Assembly (NCBI GenBank): GCA_016721865.1
Contig: JADKHF010000023.1
Coordinates: 1-47,209, forward strand
Length of the DNA: 47,209 nucleotides
Reading direction: 5' to 3'
Source: Nitrosomonas sp.
GTDB lineage: Bacteria; Pseudomonadota; Gammaproteobacteria; Burkholderiales; Nitrosomonadaceae
The position numbers were made by a program, and so were the translations under genes. Shown one piece after another: positions 1 to 10,008 of the stretch (its first letter is position 1; every line of letters starts with the position of its first letter). A model generated the notes under the pieces. The model did no database searches. It saw only the letters and a program-made list of their open reading frames with translations, and had not been told where the DNA came from.

Positions 1-183
1 TATAATTGGTACGCTGCTGGAAATTACGTTTAGTTGCTTTCCTTATATACTTTTGGCGCAACGAATAGCATCTCCACAGCCCACTAAATAGATCATGGCT
101 TCTTTGCCGCTCATCAACTGGCACATCACACTATCAATTAAACCTTCTTCAATTAATGGCTCAAGTCTTTTGGGTATTCTCAT
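1..183 (-). pseudogene. RIO-type serine kinase, 5' end (partial, frameshifted)
   Basis: The minus strand from an ATG at 183 reads MRIPKRLEPLIEEGLIDSV, then QLMSGKEAMIYLV and a segment ending in RCAK. This is the N-terminus of the bacterial RIO1-like serine protein kinase family (PA4780 type). SGKEA is the start of its nucleotide-binding loop. The frame stops at 43-45. If one A is removed from each of two short A runs, it continues as AKVYKEATKRNF, the expected family sequence. The gene runs off the window at base 1, so only about 60 codons are visible. The breaks look like homopolymer miscalls, but real decay is possible. Confidence 0.7.
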
Positions 184-570
184 AAGCGTTATGAAAGCGC
201 ACTCTAATTTCTTGTGGCACTCTCATCACTCCTGCATTGTAATGAAAATAATTTCAACCTTTGTCGTGGCATCTGATATCTTTCAAACCTGAATTAACCC
301 TTGACAAATTGTAAAGAATGATTTGTTTTGGAATGTGATAAATTGTCGCGGGTCAATTTGTTGTGCACAAACATGCCCTCAAAACCAAGCAAACTTACCT
401 CATCAATTCTGAAATCAGACCTTCAAACCAGCACAACATGTTCAGTAAATCGTTTAAAATATTAGGAAATTTATTGATCACAATCAATGCTCGAGTGTTA
501 GGAGCTATCATTGTGTTGTCAGAAGTAATCTTGATTATTTCCACCATAATCACTTGCTTGAAGGAATTTT
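184..570. other. Intergenic region, nothing assigned
   Basis: This AT-rich spacer separates the divergent RIO-kinase and GAF/HD-GYP genes and should contain both promoters. A TTGACA hexamer lies at 301-306, but I see no convincing -10 at the right spacing. An 84-codon plus-strand frame (363-617) overlaps the start of the HD-GYP gene and resembles nothing I know. Confidence 0.4.
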
Positions 571-1676
571 ATGCAACAGGAAGAAGATCTTTTTACACAC
601 CAGGATACTCTGGCTAACTTACATGAAAATTTACCGCTGACAGAAAAGCTGCGCTTCTTACATCAAGTCATTCGTCAGGATTTTCCATTTATTGATCGCT
701 TGGCCATTGCCCTGTTTGACGAAAAACAGAAATGCCGAAACCTATAACCTATAGTACGGAAGGTAAATGATAGCCCTGTAACTACTTACGAAGCACCGCT
801 CAGTTCCGCACCGTCACTTTATGCCATCATCGAACACCGTCGTCCACGCCTGGTACAGGATCTAAATATTTTTTCCCAGGGCATCCATGAGCATACCAAA
901 CGTGTCGCTGCCAAAGGTTATAAATCCAGTTACACCATGCCACTCTATCAAAGCGGCACTTTCATTGGTTTTCTGTTTTTCAATTCACTGCAAGAGCATC
1001 CATTCGCACCCAAAACACTGCGGCCGATTGACATCTGGACATTTAATCGCGCTGATGGTGATCAATGAATTAACTGCCATACCGTACTTTACTCTGCTGC
1101 GGTTCGGGCCGCACGTAACATGACTCCATTAAACGCGACCTTGAAACCCGGTTCACATATTGATCAATACTGCTCACTATGCCCGTCTTGTGCACGCGAG
1201 CTTTCGCTATAACATCACAGACGAACAAATTGAGCACATTTTCTTTTTTCTCCTGCGCATGACGTTGGCAAGATTGGCATTCCGGATAATATCCTGCGCA
1301 AGCCAAGCAAACTCAATTCGGCAGAATTTGATGTAATGAAAACTCATCCTGCGAAAGGTCGTGAAATTATTGATTCTGTTCTTGAAGATTTTAGTCTTGG
1401 CACTTTTGGTCACGCCAATATCTTGCGTAATATTGCTGAGTATCACCATGAAGCGGTTGATGGGAGCGGTTATCCAAAAGGTTTGAAAGGCGAAGATATT
1501 CCTATTGAAGCGCGTATCCAGCATATAAAGCAGCGTGGAGTAATGAAGATGCTTTCAGCATGTTACGAAAAATGTCCAATTCCAAGCTGGATCGTGATTG
1601 TGTTGAGGCCTTGATCAACAATGCTGAGAAGGTACAGGAGATTCAACAACGTTTTATTGATAATGATCTGATCTAA
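571..1676 (+). pseudogene. GAF-HD-GYP cyclic-di-GMP phosphodiesterase, broken
   Basis: From ATG 571 the protein begins MQQEEDLFTHQDTLANLHEN. A GAF-like segment follows in other frames (EHRRPRLVQDLNIFSQGIHE, then YTMPLYQSGTFIGFLFFNS). An HD-GYP domain comes next: HDVGKIGIPDNILRKPSK near 1258-1310 and EYHHEAVDGSGYPKG near 1438-1482, which are the two signature motifs. The C-terminus (LRKMSNSKLDRDCVEALINN, then FIDNDLI) ends at 1676. At least four frame changes are needed. After the residues EARI (about 1516) the conserved block normally reading VAVADVFDALTSRRPYK is missing, a loss of roughly 50-60 bases that a single miscall cannot explain. In intact relatives it would hydrolyse c-di-GMP. Here it is probably inactive. 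Confidence 0.8.
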
Positions 1677-1697
1677 AAATAGATCATGATGAATGCT

Positions 1698-2945
1698 TTA
1701 TTCGTTTGATTGATCTTGTTTTATCCATTTCTGCACAACCAGACTTCCCACCAAATCCCCTTCCACATTCACCATGGTACGAACCGTATCAAGTATTCGA
1801 TCCACTGGCAGCAGAATAGCAATCGCCTCAACCGGCAATCCAACCGATTGCAACACCATCACCATCGTTACCATACCGGCACTGGGAATGCCGGGCGCAC
1901 CGATTGCGGCTAACATGGCCGTCAAAAACACAACCATTTGCTGCAACAAGCTCAGTTCGACACCAGCCAGATTGGCAATAAACAATGCCGCAACCGCTTC
2001 ATAGAGTGCCGTGCCATCCATATTCATCGTAGCGCCGAGCGGAATAACGAAACCTGCCACATCGCGCTTAACATGCAGATGCTGTTCAGCACAACGTAAT
2101 GTAACGGGTAACGTCGCTGCACTGGAACTGGTGGCAAAAGCGGTAATTAATGCTTCACGTGCACCCAGCCAGAATTTGAGGGGCGTCATGCCGGTAATCA
2201 GATAAAGAATTAATGGCAACACTACTAAACCGTGCAACAAAATGGTGCCCATTACAATAGCTACAAACTTGATCAAGGTTGTCAGCAGGTTGGTATCTTG
2301 TGTGGCGGTTAATTGCAACAATAATGCCATGATCCCAAAAGGCGCCAGGCGCATGATCCAGCCAACCAGCATCAATATCAATTCCAGAAATTCCTGCATT
2401 AATGTCAGGATATTGCGATAACGCTCACCGCCCACCACCAAAGCAATGCCCAGCAGTAATGCAAATATTACGACAGCCAATACATTGCTTTGCGCCAGCG
2501 CCGCAATTGGATTCTTAAACAATGAGTGCAAGAAATGTGCAAAAAAATCAGATAGTGACATCTGCGTTGCCTGAAAACCTTGCATCACATCCTGAAACAT
2601 TGCTATTTCCAAACCACCGCCGGGTTGCAATAAGTTAGCAACCGTTAATCCCAGCACAATGGCCAGTGCCATCGTCAAAACAAAAAATATCAGTGTCCCC
2701 TGCCAGACACGACTCATTTGCTGATGTGAACGTAAATTGGCCACACCAACCACAATCGATGTAAAAACTAGCGGAATCAAAACCATTCGCAATAAATCAA
2801 TGAACAATGTACCCGCCAGTTTGGCAACATACAAACCATTTTGTGTAATGCTTGATGCCTGCCCTAACCAGGCAAACCAGAGACCCAATGAAACACCCAA
2901 TAGAGTCCCTAACAGAATTTGCGTGTTCAGTGATATTTTTTTCAC
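1698..2945 (-). CDS. Dicarboxylate/amino acid:cation symporter (DAACS family)
   Basis: This intact 415-aa inner-membrane protein belongs to the GltP/DctA/SstT-like family, which couples Na+ or H+ to uptake of dicarboxylates or acidic amino acids. Visible hallmarks are the serine-rich re-entrant loop ATSSSAATLPVT (about residue 270), NMDGTALYE in TM7 (about residue 308) and the second hairpin IGAPGIPSAGMV (about residue 350), followed by LPVDRILDTVRT. The N-terminus is a typical hydrophobic TM1 (ILLGTLLGVSLGLWFAWL). It lies tail to tail with the HD-GYP relic and about 50 bases downstream of hemF on the same strand. The substrate cannot be fixed from sequence alone. Confidence 0.93.
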   Translation of the reverse strand: MKKISLNTQILLGTLLGVSLGLWFAWLGQASSITQNGLYVAKLAGTLFIDLLRMVLIPLVFTSIVVGVANLRSHQQMSRVWQGTLIFFVLTMALAIVLGLTVANLLQPGGGLEIAMFQDVMQGFQATQMSLSDFFAHFLHSLFKNPIAALAQSNVLAVVIFALLLGIALVVGGERYRNILTLMQEFLELILMLVGWIMRLAPFGIMALLLQLTATQDTNLLTTLIKFVAIVMGTILLHGLVVLPLILYLITGMTPLKFWLGAREALITAFATSSSAATLPVTLRCAEQHLHVKRDVAGFVIPLGATMNMDGTALYEAVAALFIANLAGVELSLLQQMVVFLTAMLAAIGAPGIPSAGMVTMVMVLQSVGLPVEAIAILLPVDRILDTVRTMVNVEGDLVGSLVVQKWIKQDQSNE

Positions 2946-2994
2946 TGGTTTAATTCCATTCTGCTATGCACTCCAAACAAATGTATCAAGTTGA

Positions 2995-3892
2995 TTACAC
3001 CCAGTCCTTGCCAATCAGAAAATCGGTATACAGCTTATCTTCTGCAGTACCCGCTTCCGGTTTCCAGTCATAACGCCATTTTACAATTGGCAGTGAAGAC
3101 ATCAATATGGATTCCGTTCGTCACCTTCCCGTTTGGCCGAATAAAGTACCACGATCCACCCACCAGATTAAATTCCACATAGCGCCCGCGCCGATACGCT
3201 TGAAAATCACGTTCGCGTTCACCATACGGCGCTTCTTTGCGTCTTTCCAGAATGGGCCGGTAAGCTGTCAGAAAATGTCCACCCACATTCTGGGTAAGTT
3301 TAAAGCAGCTATCAAAATCGGGTTGATTCAGATCATCGAAGAAAACGCCCCCTATGCCACGCGGTTCTTTACGATGCTTTAAATAAAAATAGTCATCACA
3401 CCATTTTTTCAGACGCGGGTAGCAATCATCGCCGAACGGTTGCAATGCATTCTTGCAAGTTTGATGAAAATGGATCGCATCTTCTGCATAGCCATAATAA
3501 GGCGTCAGATCCATACCACCGCCAAACCACCAGACCGGCTCAGCACCTTCCTTGCGCGCTTCAAAGAAACGTACATTCATATGCACTGTCGGCGCATAAG
3601 GGTTACGAGGGTGTAAAACAAGCGACACGCCCATCGCTTCAAACGAACGCCCCGCTAGCTCAGGACGCGCAGCAGTGGCTGATGCAGGTAATCCGGCGCC
3701 ATATACATGGGAAAAATTAACACCACCACGTTCCAAAATATTGCCTTCTTCAATGACACTGCTCATTCCACCGCCACCTTCCGGTCGGTCCCACTGGTCA
3801 CGTCTGAATGTTTTACCATCCACCTGCTCAAGCCCTTTGACGATACTATCTTGCAAGTTGATCAGAAATTCCTTAACTCGTGGTGTATTCAT
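2995..3892 (-). CDS. hemF: Oxygen-dependent coproporphyrinogen III oxidase (frameshifted near the C-terminus)
   Basis: HemF decarboxylates coproporphyrinogen III to protoporphyrinogen IX in the cytosolic haem pathway. The start is set at MNTPRVKEFL (ATG 3892-3890), preceded by GGAG at a good distance; the longer in-frame start at 3955 adds a tail foreign to the family. Family blocks visible are RPEGGGGMSSVIEEG, GVNFSHVYG, HPRNPYAPTVHMNVRFFEA, WWFGGGMDLTPYYG and EPRGIGGVFFDDLN. After RGRYVEFNLV the frame is lost between about 3155 and 3100. It resumes as SLPIVKWRYDWKPEAG and ends IGKDWV at 2995. The corrected length of about 300 aa matches the family. Several short indels in one place suggest a poor-quality stretch rather than evolution. 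Confidence 0.9.
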
Positions 3893-4229
3893 GCAGGCTC
3901 CCGGTTTTAATTTAATTTTATTCAATGCAAGTGTTAGCGTATTCGGATATTTCAAAAATTCGTATAATCCTGTTTATCTAAGAATATTCAAAAAAATATA
4001 CTTTTTTAATCGCCTTTAGGCAACGGACTGCATTTTACCGCAGGTATAGCATGATGAAAGCATTTCATTATTGATAACCTCAATCTGACTTGATGTTGCT
4101 TCCCTCATATTGGATTGAGTGAATTTCACTGGCTGCAAAAAGCAAACCACCCATTTCCTTAATACCAATTCAAAAAAACCAATGGTACGTATGATAGACT
4201 CATACAATCAGTTTTAAGAGAAAAACAGA

Positions 4230-5404
4230 ATGTCTGAAATACATTTGGCAAACTTTTCAGTGTCACCTCTTTTGGCGAATCTCATGGCCCCGCGATTGGT
4301 TGCGTTGTGGATGGTTGCCCGCCCGGATTAGCGATAACCGCAGAAGATATCCAGCTGGAGCTGGATCGGCGCAAACCGGGAACATCGCGTCATGTAACAC
4401 AACGGCGCGAATCAGATACGGTAGAAATTCTATCGGGCGTATTTGAAGGTAAAACGACCGGCACACCGATTGCATTGTTAATTCGTAATGAAGATCAGCG
4501 CAGCAAAGATTACAGTAAAATCATGGATGTCTTCCGTCCTGGCCACGCCGATTACACGTATTGGCAAAAATACGGCATTCGCGATTATCGTGGCGGTGGC
4601 CGCGCATCGGCGCGCGAAACGGCAGTCCGCGTTGCAGCTGGTGCCATTGCGAAGAAATGGTTATATGAAAAATTTGGCATTGTCATTCGTGGCTACATGT
4701 CACAACTGGGGCCGATAGAAATTCCGTTCAAACAATGGGATGACGTCCATCACAATCCTTTTTTTGTAGCAGACAATAGCTACGCCGATCAACTGGAAAC
4801 ATTTATGGATCAATTACGTAAGTCCGGTGATTCCGTAGGTGCCAAGATTAGTGCAATTGCTCAGGGTGTTCCAGTTGGTTGGGGAGAACCGGTATATGAT
4901 CGACTGGACGCAGAAATTGCTTACGCCATGATGAATATTAACGCAGTAAAAGGCATAGAAATTGGTGCCGGTTTTTCCAGCATTACCCAAAAAGGCACGG
5001 AACATTCGGATGAAATGACACCGGATGGTTTTTTAAGTAACAATGCTGGTGGCATATTAGGCGGCATTTCTACCGGACAGGACATTACAGTCAATGTCGC
5101 CATCAAACCGACATCCAGTATTCGTCTTGAGCGACATTCAATTGATAAAACTGGTGCTCCTGTGATTGTTGAAACCCATGGGAGGCATGACCCTTGTGTC
5201 GGTATTCGCGCCACACCGATTGTGGAGTCCATGCTCGCATTGGTATTGATTGATCATGCCCTACGGCATCGTGCGCAAAACACTGATGTGAATTGCAAAA
5301 CACCGAAGATACGCGGCAGTGTAGATAATGCAAAAGGCGTCTCCATCCAGATACCGGCAAAAACACCATTGCGAGAAGATCCGGAACCTGAAGAAGATGT
5401 ATAG
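4230..5404 (+). CDS. aroC: Chorismate synthase (one-base frameshift near the start)
   Basis: AroC converts EPSP to chorismate with reduced FMN, the last step of the shikimate pathway. The open frame starts only at a GTG at 4307. Adding one G at about 4235 (TCTGAAAT to TCTGGAAAT) restores MSGNTFGKLFSVTSFGESHG, the exact family N-terminus with catalytic His, from ATG 4230. Other blocks are RRKPGTSRHVTQRRESD, GTPIALLIRNEDQRSKDY, GGGRASARETAVRVAAGA and SNNAGGILGGISTGQ. The corrected product is about 391 aa. The next 19 bases lead straight into the left end of an insertion element, so its native downstream neighbour has been displaced. Confidence 0.95.
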
Positions 5405-5515
5405 ACATGCACAAGCGCATGCCAGGGTGAATTTGTCTTCCCTATAAATCCTTAAAGGATTAATCGGTTAATTGTTTATCTGGACATACACGCTTATTTT
5501 GCGTATAAAGTATGA

Positions 5516-7430
5516 ATGCAAGTCAATCTAAACGCACTATGCGTGCGCCCCGTGCTCAAGAGCGAAGAGCCGCGTTACCGAGAACTGATGCAGCAGCATC
5601 ACTACCTGGGCGATCTATCCAAGATCGGTCACACGCTCTGGTACGTTGCCACTTATGCCGGAGAGTGGTCAGCATTGCTGAGCTTTTCTGCCTCAGCCTG
5701 GAAGTGCGGCGTACGTGACCGCTGGATTGGATGGGACTTTCGCCACCAATTTGATCGTCTGAATTTAATCGCCAACAACAGTCGCTTTCTGATTCTGCCG
5801 GAATGGCACTACCCCAATCTGGGTTCCAAAGTATTGTCCTTATGCCACCAACGGATTGCCGGAGATTGGCAAACGCATTTTGGCCAGCCTTTGCTCTTAC
5901 TGGAAACCTTCGTTGATCCGTCACGGTTTCACGGCACGGTCTATCGCGCCGCGAACTGGACTTGTCTGGGTCTGACGCGGGGATTCCGCCGCACTCGCGA
6001 GGGATATAGTGTGAACGCGCCATCCCCCAAGCTGTTTTTTATCCTCCCGTTGCAGTGTGACGCACGGGCGCAAATCTCCAGTCCCATTCTCAACCCCATT
6101 TATCGAACCGGAGCTCCCAGGATCATGCTGACCGCCCAACAGATGCGCACGCTACCCGATTTTTTTAATGACATCCCTGATCCGCGCCGTGCCGAAGGTC
6201 GACGACATCGGCTCTGCGTTGTGCTCGGTATCGCCGCTGGTGCAACCTTGTGCGGTATGCGTGGTTACAAGGCGATTGCCGAATGGGCAAAAGACCTTGG
6301 CCCCAAGGCACGCGAACGCTTTGGTTGCCGCCGCATAGAAAAACGTTACATCGTTCCCAGTGAATCCATCATTCGGGATGTGTTGGTCCGGGTTGATCCG
6401 GTCAAGCTCGATCTTGCTCTGCAGCAGTGGAATGTGGCCTTCGGTGAGGAAGATCAAAGTCTTGCAATTGATGGCAAGACGATGTGCAACGCCATCGACG
6501 GGCAAGGGCAAAAAACTCACATCATGAGCGTAGTCGGGCATGAGACCGCCTTGTGTATCACCCAAAAAAAGTCGGCACATTGCCTGTAGCGGGTAGCTTC
6601 GATTCCAAGCAAACCAATGAAATCGGAATGTTCATCCCGCTGCTGGATGGCATCGATATCAAGGGCAAAGACATCACCGCCGATGCGCTGCTAACGCAAC
6701 GCAAACTGGCAACCTATGTGGTGCAACGCGAGGCGCATTACCACTTCGCCGTTAAAGGCAATCCAAGCGACGCTCCAATCCGACATCGCACTGCTGTTTC
6801 AGAATCGCAAAGCGCCCGATTTCATCGCTGTTTCCCCACTGGCCCATGGGCGAATCGAGACCCGGCGTATCTGGTGCAGTGCCGCGCTCAACACCTATCT
6901 CGACTTCCCGCATGTCGGACAAGTATTCCTGATTGAGCGGGAGGTAATCCGCAAGAATAACGGGAAAGTCTCTACTGGAGTTGCATTGGGAATGACCAGC
7001 CGTTCTCCGGATCAAGCGAGTCCTGAGCGTATCCTCGAATTGAATCGCGGCCATTGGACAATTGAGAATCGCTGCCACTATGTGATCGATTGGAATTTCG
7101 ATGAAGATCGAAGTCGTATCCGTACGGGCAACGGCCGGCCCCGGCCCGCCCCCCGGGGGGGGGGGGCGGGGGGGGGGGGGGGGGCGGGGGGGGGTGCGGG
7201 GTTCTTTGGGGGGGCCCGCCCTTTTTTTTGGGGTTTCCCTTCGGGGCCCCCGGGGGGGGTTCGGGCTGGGGCCCCAACTCTCTTCCCCCGGGTCGAAAAT
7301 ATCTCGCCTGCGCCGCTTTGCAGTCGGCGTTATTCAGTTCATCTCCGACGGAAAATCAGCGTCGCTCAAAAATGCAACAGTTAAACAGAAATACCCGTTT
7401 GGTATTCGACTATCTACGGATGACGTTTAA
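5516..7430 (+). pseudogene. DUF4338 (DruA-like) plus ISAs1 transposase, single frame then broken
   Basis: One frame (5516-6589, 357 codons) carries two modules. Residues 1 to about 190 resemble DUF4338, the family of Druantia DruA: HHYLGDLSKIGHTLWYVATY, RDRWIGWDF, NNSRFLILP, LLLETFVDPSRFHGTVYRAA. Residue 204 onward is an ISAs1 (H-repeat type) transposase: DPRRAEGRRHRL, ATLCGMRGYKAIAEWAKDLG, SLAIDGKTMCNAIDGQGQK. The ISAs1 module has its own possible ATG at 6125. Frame is lost at an A run (about 6566; QKKVGTLP continues in another frame) and again near 6765. Catalytic-region text continues (KGKDITADALLTQRKLA, RGHWTIENRCHYVIDWN) until a G-rich block at 7131-7293, then RLRRFAVGVIQ and the normal end. 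Whether the two modules act as one protein is inference. Confidence 0.75.
7131..7293. other. G/C homopolymer block, probable base-calling artefact
   Basis: About 160 bases consist almost entirely of runs of G and C with one T run, unlike anything around them. They separate RIRTG from RLRRFAVGVIQ in the ISAs1 transposase, where the family has only about five residues (FGPEN-like). The block therefore looks inserted into, or substituted for, about 15 real bases. Its pattern resembles the low-quality tail of a sequencing read. Glycine- and proline-rich frames across it are meaningless. Confidence 0.8.
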
Positions 7431-7522
7431 TTCAACTCAACTATGTTTGCTGAGTTCAAAGAGAACAAATTTGCCATGCTCTTCAATATGAAACGAGGCG
7501 TAGTAATCGGCCATCGGTCGCA

Positions 7523-9080
7523 ATGCGTTTGAAAAAACACGATGCGGCGAGACATGAGGTAAAGTGGGATACCGCAACGGCGAAGACCGAATAGTCACTG
7601 GAGCGTGCCTGCCCGTAAATGAGCGTGGTCACGGGTCACGTCTGCGACATTGGTGAAGCCGCGAAAGCAGTCATCCCGTTTGAGAGAGTGAGTATAACGA
7701 CGTACCCGAACCGTTGCGGCATTCCAAACGAGATGATGGAGGAAGACATGGCACATCGCAAGAGAACGGCACTGGAATTGGCGCACCCGAATGCGGTGGC
7801 AATGGAATCGACGGGCGTGTACTGGATACCGCTCTACGAGATTCTCGAAGCGCGTGGGTTTGCCGTGAATCTCGTCAATGCACGGCATGTAAAGAACGTC
7901 TCCGGTCGCAAGTCAGATGTTCTGGACTGCCAGTGGCTGCAACAGTTGATGAGCTATGGTCTGCTGTCTGGCGCTTTTCGCCCGGCGGATGAAATTTGCA
8001 TGCTGCGTGCGGTATCACGACAACGCGATATGCTGCTGGCTTCTCAAGGACGGCATATTCAGCACATGCAAAAAGCGTTAGCCCAGATGAACGTGCAACT
8101 GGCCAACGTGATTTCAGACATCGTTGGCGAAACGGGGCAAAAAATTGTACGTGGTATTATTGCGGGCGAACGTGACGGTCATGTGCTGGCGAAGATGAGG
8201 AATGCCCGCATTCGCGCCAGCGAAGAGGAGATCGCCAAATCGCTTCAGGGCAACTGGCGCGAGGAGCATTTGTTCGCACTCAAGCAGGCGATGGCGCTCT
8301 ATGATAATTATGGAACGCTGCTGGCTGAATGTGACACCAAACTCGGAAGCATGCTGGCAACGCTCGTTGGCGATAATGATAGCGATCCGGGCCGGGGTCG
8401 ACGCGCATCGAACTCCAAGAATGCACCGCAATTCGATGTGCGAACTTACCTGTTTCGACTGTGCGGTGTCGATCTGACCCGGATCAACGGTATCCAACCC
8501 GACGACCGCGCTCAAGGTGACTGCCGAAGTCGGTCCCGACATGTCCCGTTTCAAAAGCGCGAAGCATTTTGCCTCCTGGCTGGGGCTGTGTCCTGGCACA
8601 AAGATTTCCGGGGGTAAAATACTCTCGGGCGCATCCAAACGCACAACCAACCGCGCTGCTCAGTCTTTGCGGTTAGCGGCCGCCGCACTTCACAAAAGCC
8701 AGTCGGCGCTTGGGGCCTACTTCAGACGGCTTATCGCTCGCCTTGATCGAGCCAGGGCAATTACCGTAACCGCCCACAAACTGGCTCATCTTATCTACAT
8801 CATGTTAACCAAGGGTGCGGAATATACAGACCAGAGACAGGATTACTACGAGGAGCGCTATCGCCAGCGTGTTATGCATCACCTCGCCAAGCGTGCTGAA
8901 AAACTCGGCATGCGACTCGTTCCCGCTCCTCTATCAACTAAAAATCATTCGATTAATCATGTGGATATATTGTGTTTCTTGAGAAGATATTCGCCTGTGA
9001 TTAACAGCTCACATTTCTCTCCCAAAGCGCCCTTGATCTTTCTGGTTTTGGGCATTTTCTTTTTCCACGCCTACTTATAG
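7523..9080 (+). mobile_element. IS110-family transposase, damaged N-terminus and one frameshift
   Basis: The frame from 7619 carries IS110 signatures: VAMESTGVYWIPLYEILEA, VNARHVKNVSGRKSDVLDCQW (two of the DEDD acids), LRAVSRQRDMLLASQGRHIQ and GNWREEHLFALKQAMALYD. One extra base near 8500 (family text TALKVTAEVG) moves it to a second frame holding the Tnp_20 region: PDMSRFKSAKHFASWLGLCP, GGKILSGASKRTTNRAAQ, GAYFRRLIARLDRARAITV. Recognisable coding ends near 8930, though the frame runs on to 9080. The first DEDD acid and the usual start are not recognisable. Frames from ATG 7523 (MRLKKHDAARHEVKWDTATA) may be remains of the N-terminus with stops. The copy is probably inactive as written. Confidence 0.8.
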
Positions 9081-9153
9081 TTGATGGTAGTTTAGTCTCT
9101 CGGAGTTCAAGTAAAATTGTGCTTCGAACGCGCAAGACTTTGGGAATCGCAAG

Positions 9154-10008
9154 CTAAAAAGCCCGAATAGCACGCACATAGAAAGGGGTGTTCTTAGCGT
9201 AGTAGTTCTGATCTCCACTGACGAAATCCTGAACCCACGCGTTGAATCTATCGTACTCCGTGGAACTCCAATAGCCGTAGTTGGCAAAACCATCCAAAAC
9301 GTCTTTCTGTTGATATAGTAGGTTCAACTCTTCCCTGGATGGCAGGTACCAGTCATCATAACAAATCTCATCTAGAGAGCGAGTACATGGGGTTGAACCA
9401 TCATCCTGCACGCTATAATCATAAGCAACCTTTGCGGCAAAGTTACCAAATGGGTTGTTGATGCTTTGAGCACTCACTATGATTGCAGTATTCATTTCAC
9501 CTGCACCCACTCCATCGCTTGTGGCACCACTCACTTTATTTGCGCCGTTGTTCCATTGAAAACCATCATATGCATCTTCTAAGGCAGCTATTAATCCATG
9601 TTGCCCGCTTTTATTCACATAAAATACTATTCCACCACCGTAATGGTCGCCTATTTTCTTAGGAGCAATAGTGCTTATAGTAAAATTTTTAATATTCGAA
9701 TATTCACTAAAGCCTTGCTCATTTCCCGCTTGAACAGCGATATAAAATGCGGCACCTTCCCATAACGTAGCTGAAAAACTGGTTTGTCCTCCGACATCAA
9801 AGCTACCGATAGATTCTGGCCCTGTATATGGAAAGGGTGCATAGCTCAGTTTATATTCAGTTGCGCCGGGAACTTTGGTCCAGGCAGCTGTTACAGTAAT
9901 TCCGTTTATAGAAAAAATAAGCTTGGGGGCTATTGGTTCTGCCAATGCTTGCATTGAAAAACCAAACAAAACCAAGGCAATTAGATATGAAATAATTCTC
10001 AATTTCAT
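9154..10008 (-). CDS. Secreted fibronectin III-like / DUF1566 protein
   Basis: This intact 284-aa protein has a cleavable signal peptide (LIALVLFGFSMQALA, cut after about residue 23). A fibronectin-III-like module covers about residues 28-112 (APKLIFSINGITVTAAWTKV, ATEYKLSYAPF). A DUF1566/Lcl-type C-terminal domain runs from about residue 118 to the end: GGGIVFYVNKSGQHGLIAA, CYDDWYLPSREELNLLY, YWSSTEYDRFNAWVQDF and a terminal VRAIRAF. DUF1566 domains occur in exported, often surface-associated proteins. No PEP-CTERM or membrane anchor is seen, so a periplasmic or secreted location is likely. The ligand is unknown. It stands alone on the minus strand between an IS110 copy and the cytochrome P460 relic. 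Confidence 0.85.
   Translation of the reverse strand: MKLRIISYLIALVLFGFSMQALAEPIAPKLIFSINGITVTAAWTKVPGATEYKLSYAPFPYTGPESIGSFDVGGQTSFSATLWEGAAFYIAVQAGNEQGFSEYSNIKNFTISTIAPKKIGDHYGGGIVFYVNKSGQHGLIAALEDAYDGFQWNNGANKVSGATSDGVGAGEMNTAIIVSAQSINNPFGNFAAKVAYDYSVQDDGSTPCTRSLDEICYDDWYLPSREELNLLYQQKDVLDGFANYGYWSSTEYDRFNAWVQDFVSGDQNYYAKNTPFYVRAIRAF

Larger units (their letters stand above)
5423..7440 (+). mobile_element. ISAs1-family element carrying a DruA-like domain, copy 1
   Basis: The left end begins CAGGGTGAATTTGTCTTCCC at 5423, the CAGGG start usual for ISAs1 elements. A second, degenerate copy starts with nearly the same bases at 42854. The two copies are co-linear through the DruA-like part and into the transposase. 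The right end is not visible: coding similarity stops near 7430 and IS110-type sequence begins by about 7520, so the end is probably lost or overwritten. The element sits 19 bases downstream of aroC. Confidence 0.8.

Noticed and set aside
363..617. 84-codon frame with a hydrophobic middle
   Set aside because: It overlaps the better supported start of the GAF/HD-GYP gene at 571 and has no family resemblance.
4016..4207. 63-codon minus-strand frame between hemF and aroC
   Set aside because: No ribosome-binding site, odd composition and no recognisable family; it lies in the aroC promoter region.
5516..6589. A complete Druantia defence system
   Set aside because: Only a DruA-like domain is present, inside an insertion element; no DruE-type helicase or other Druantia genes lie nearby.
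6972..7430. Glycine- or proline-rich proteins on both strands
   Set aside because: They are translations of the G/C homopolymer block, which is probably an artefact.
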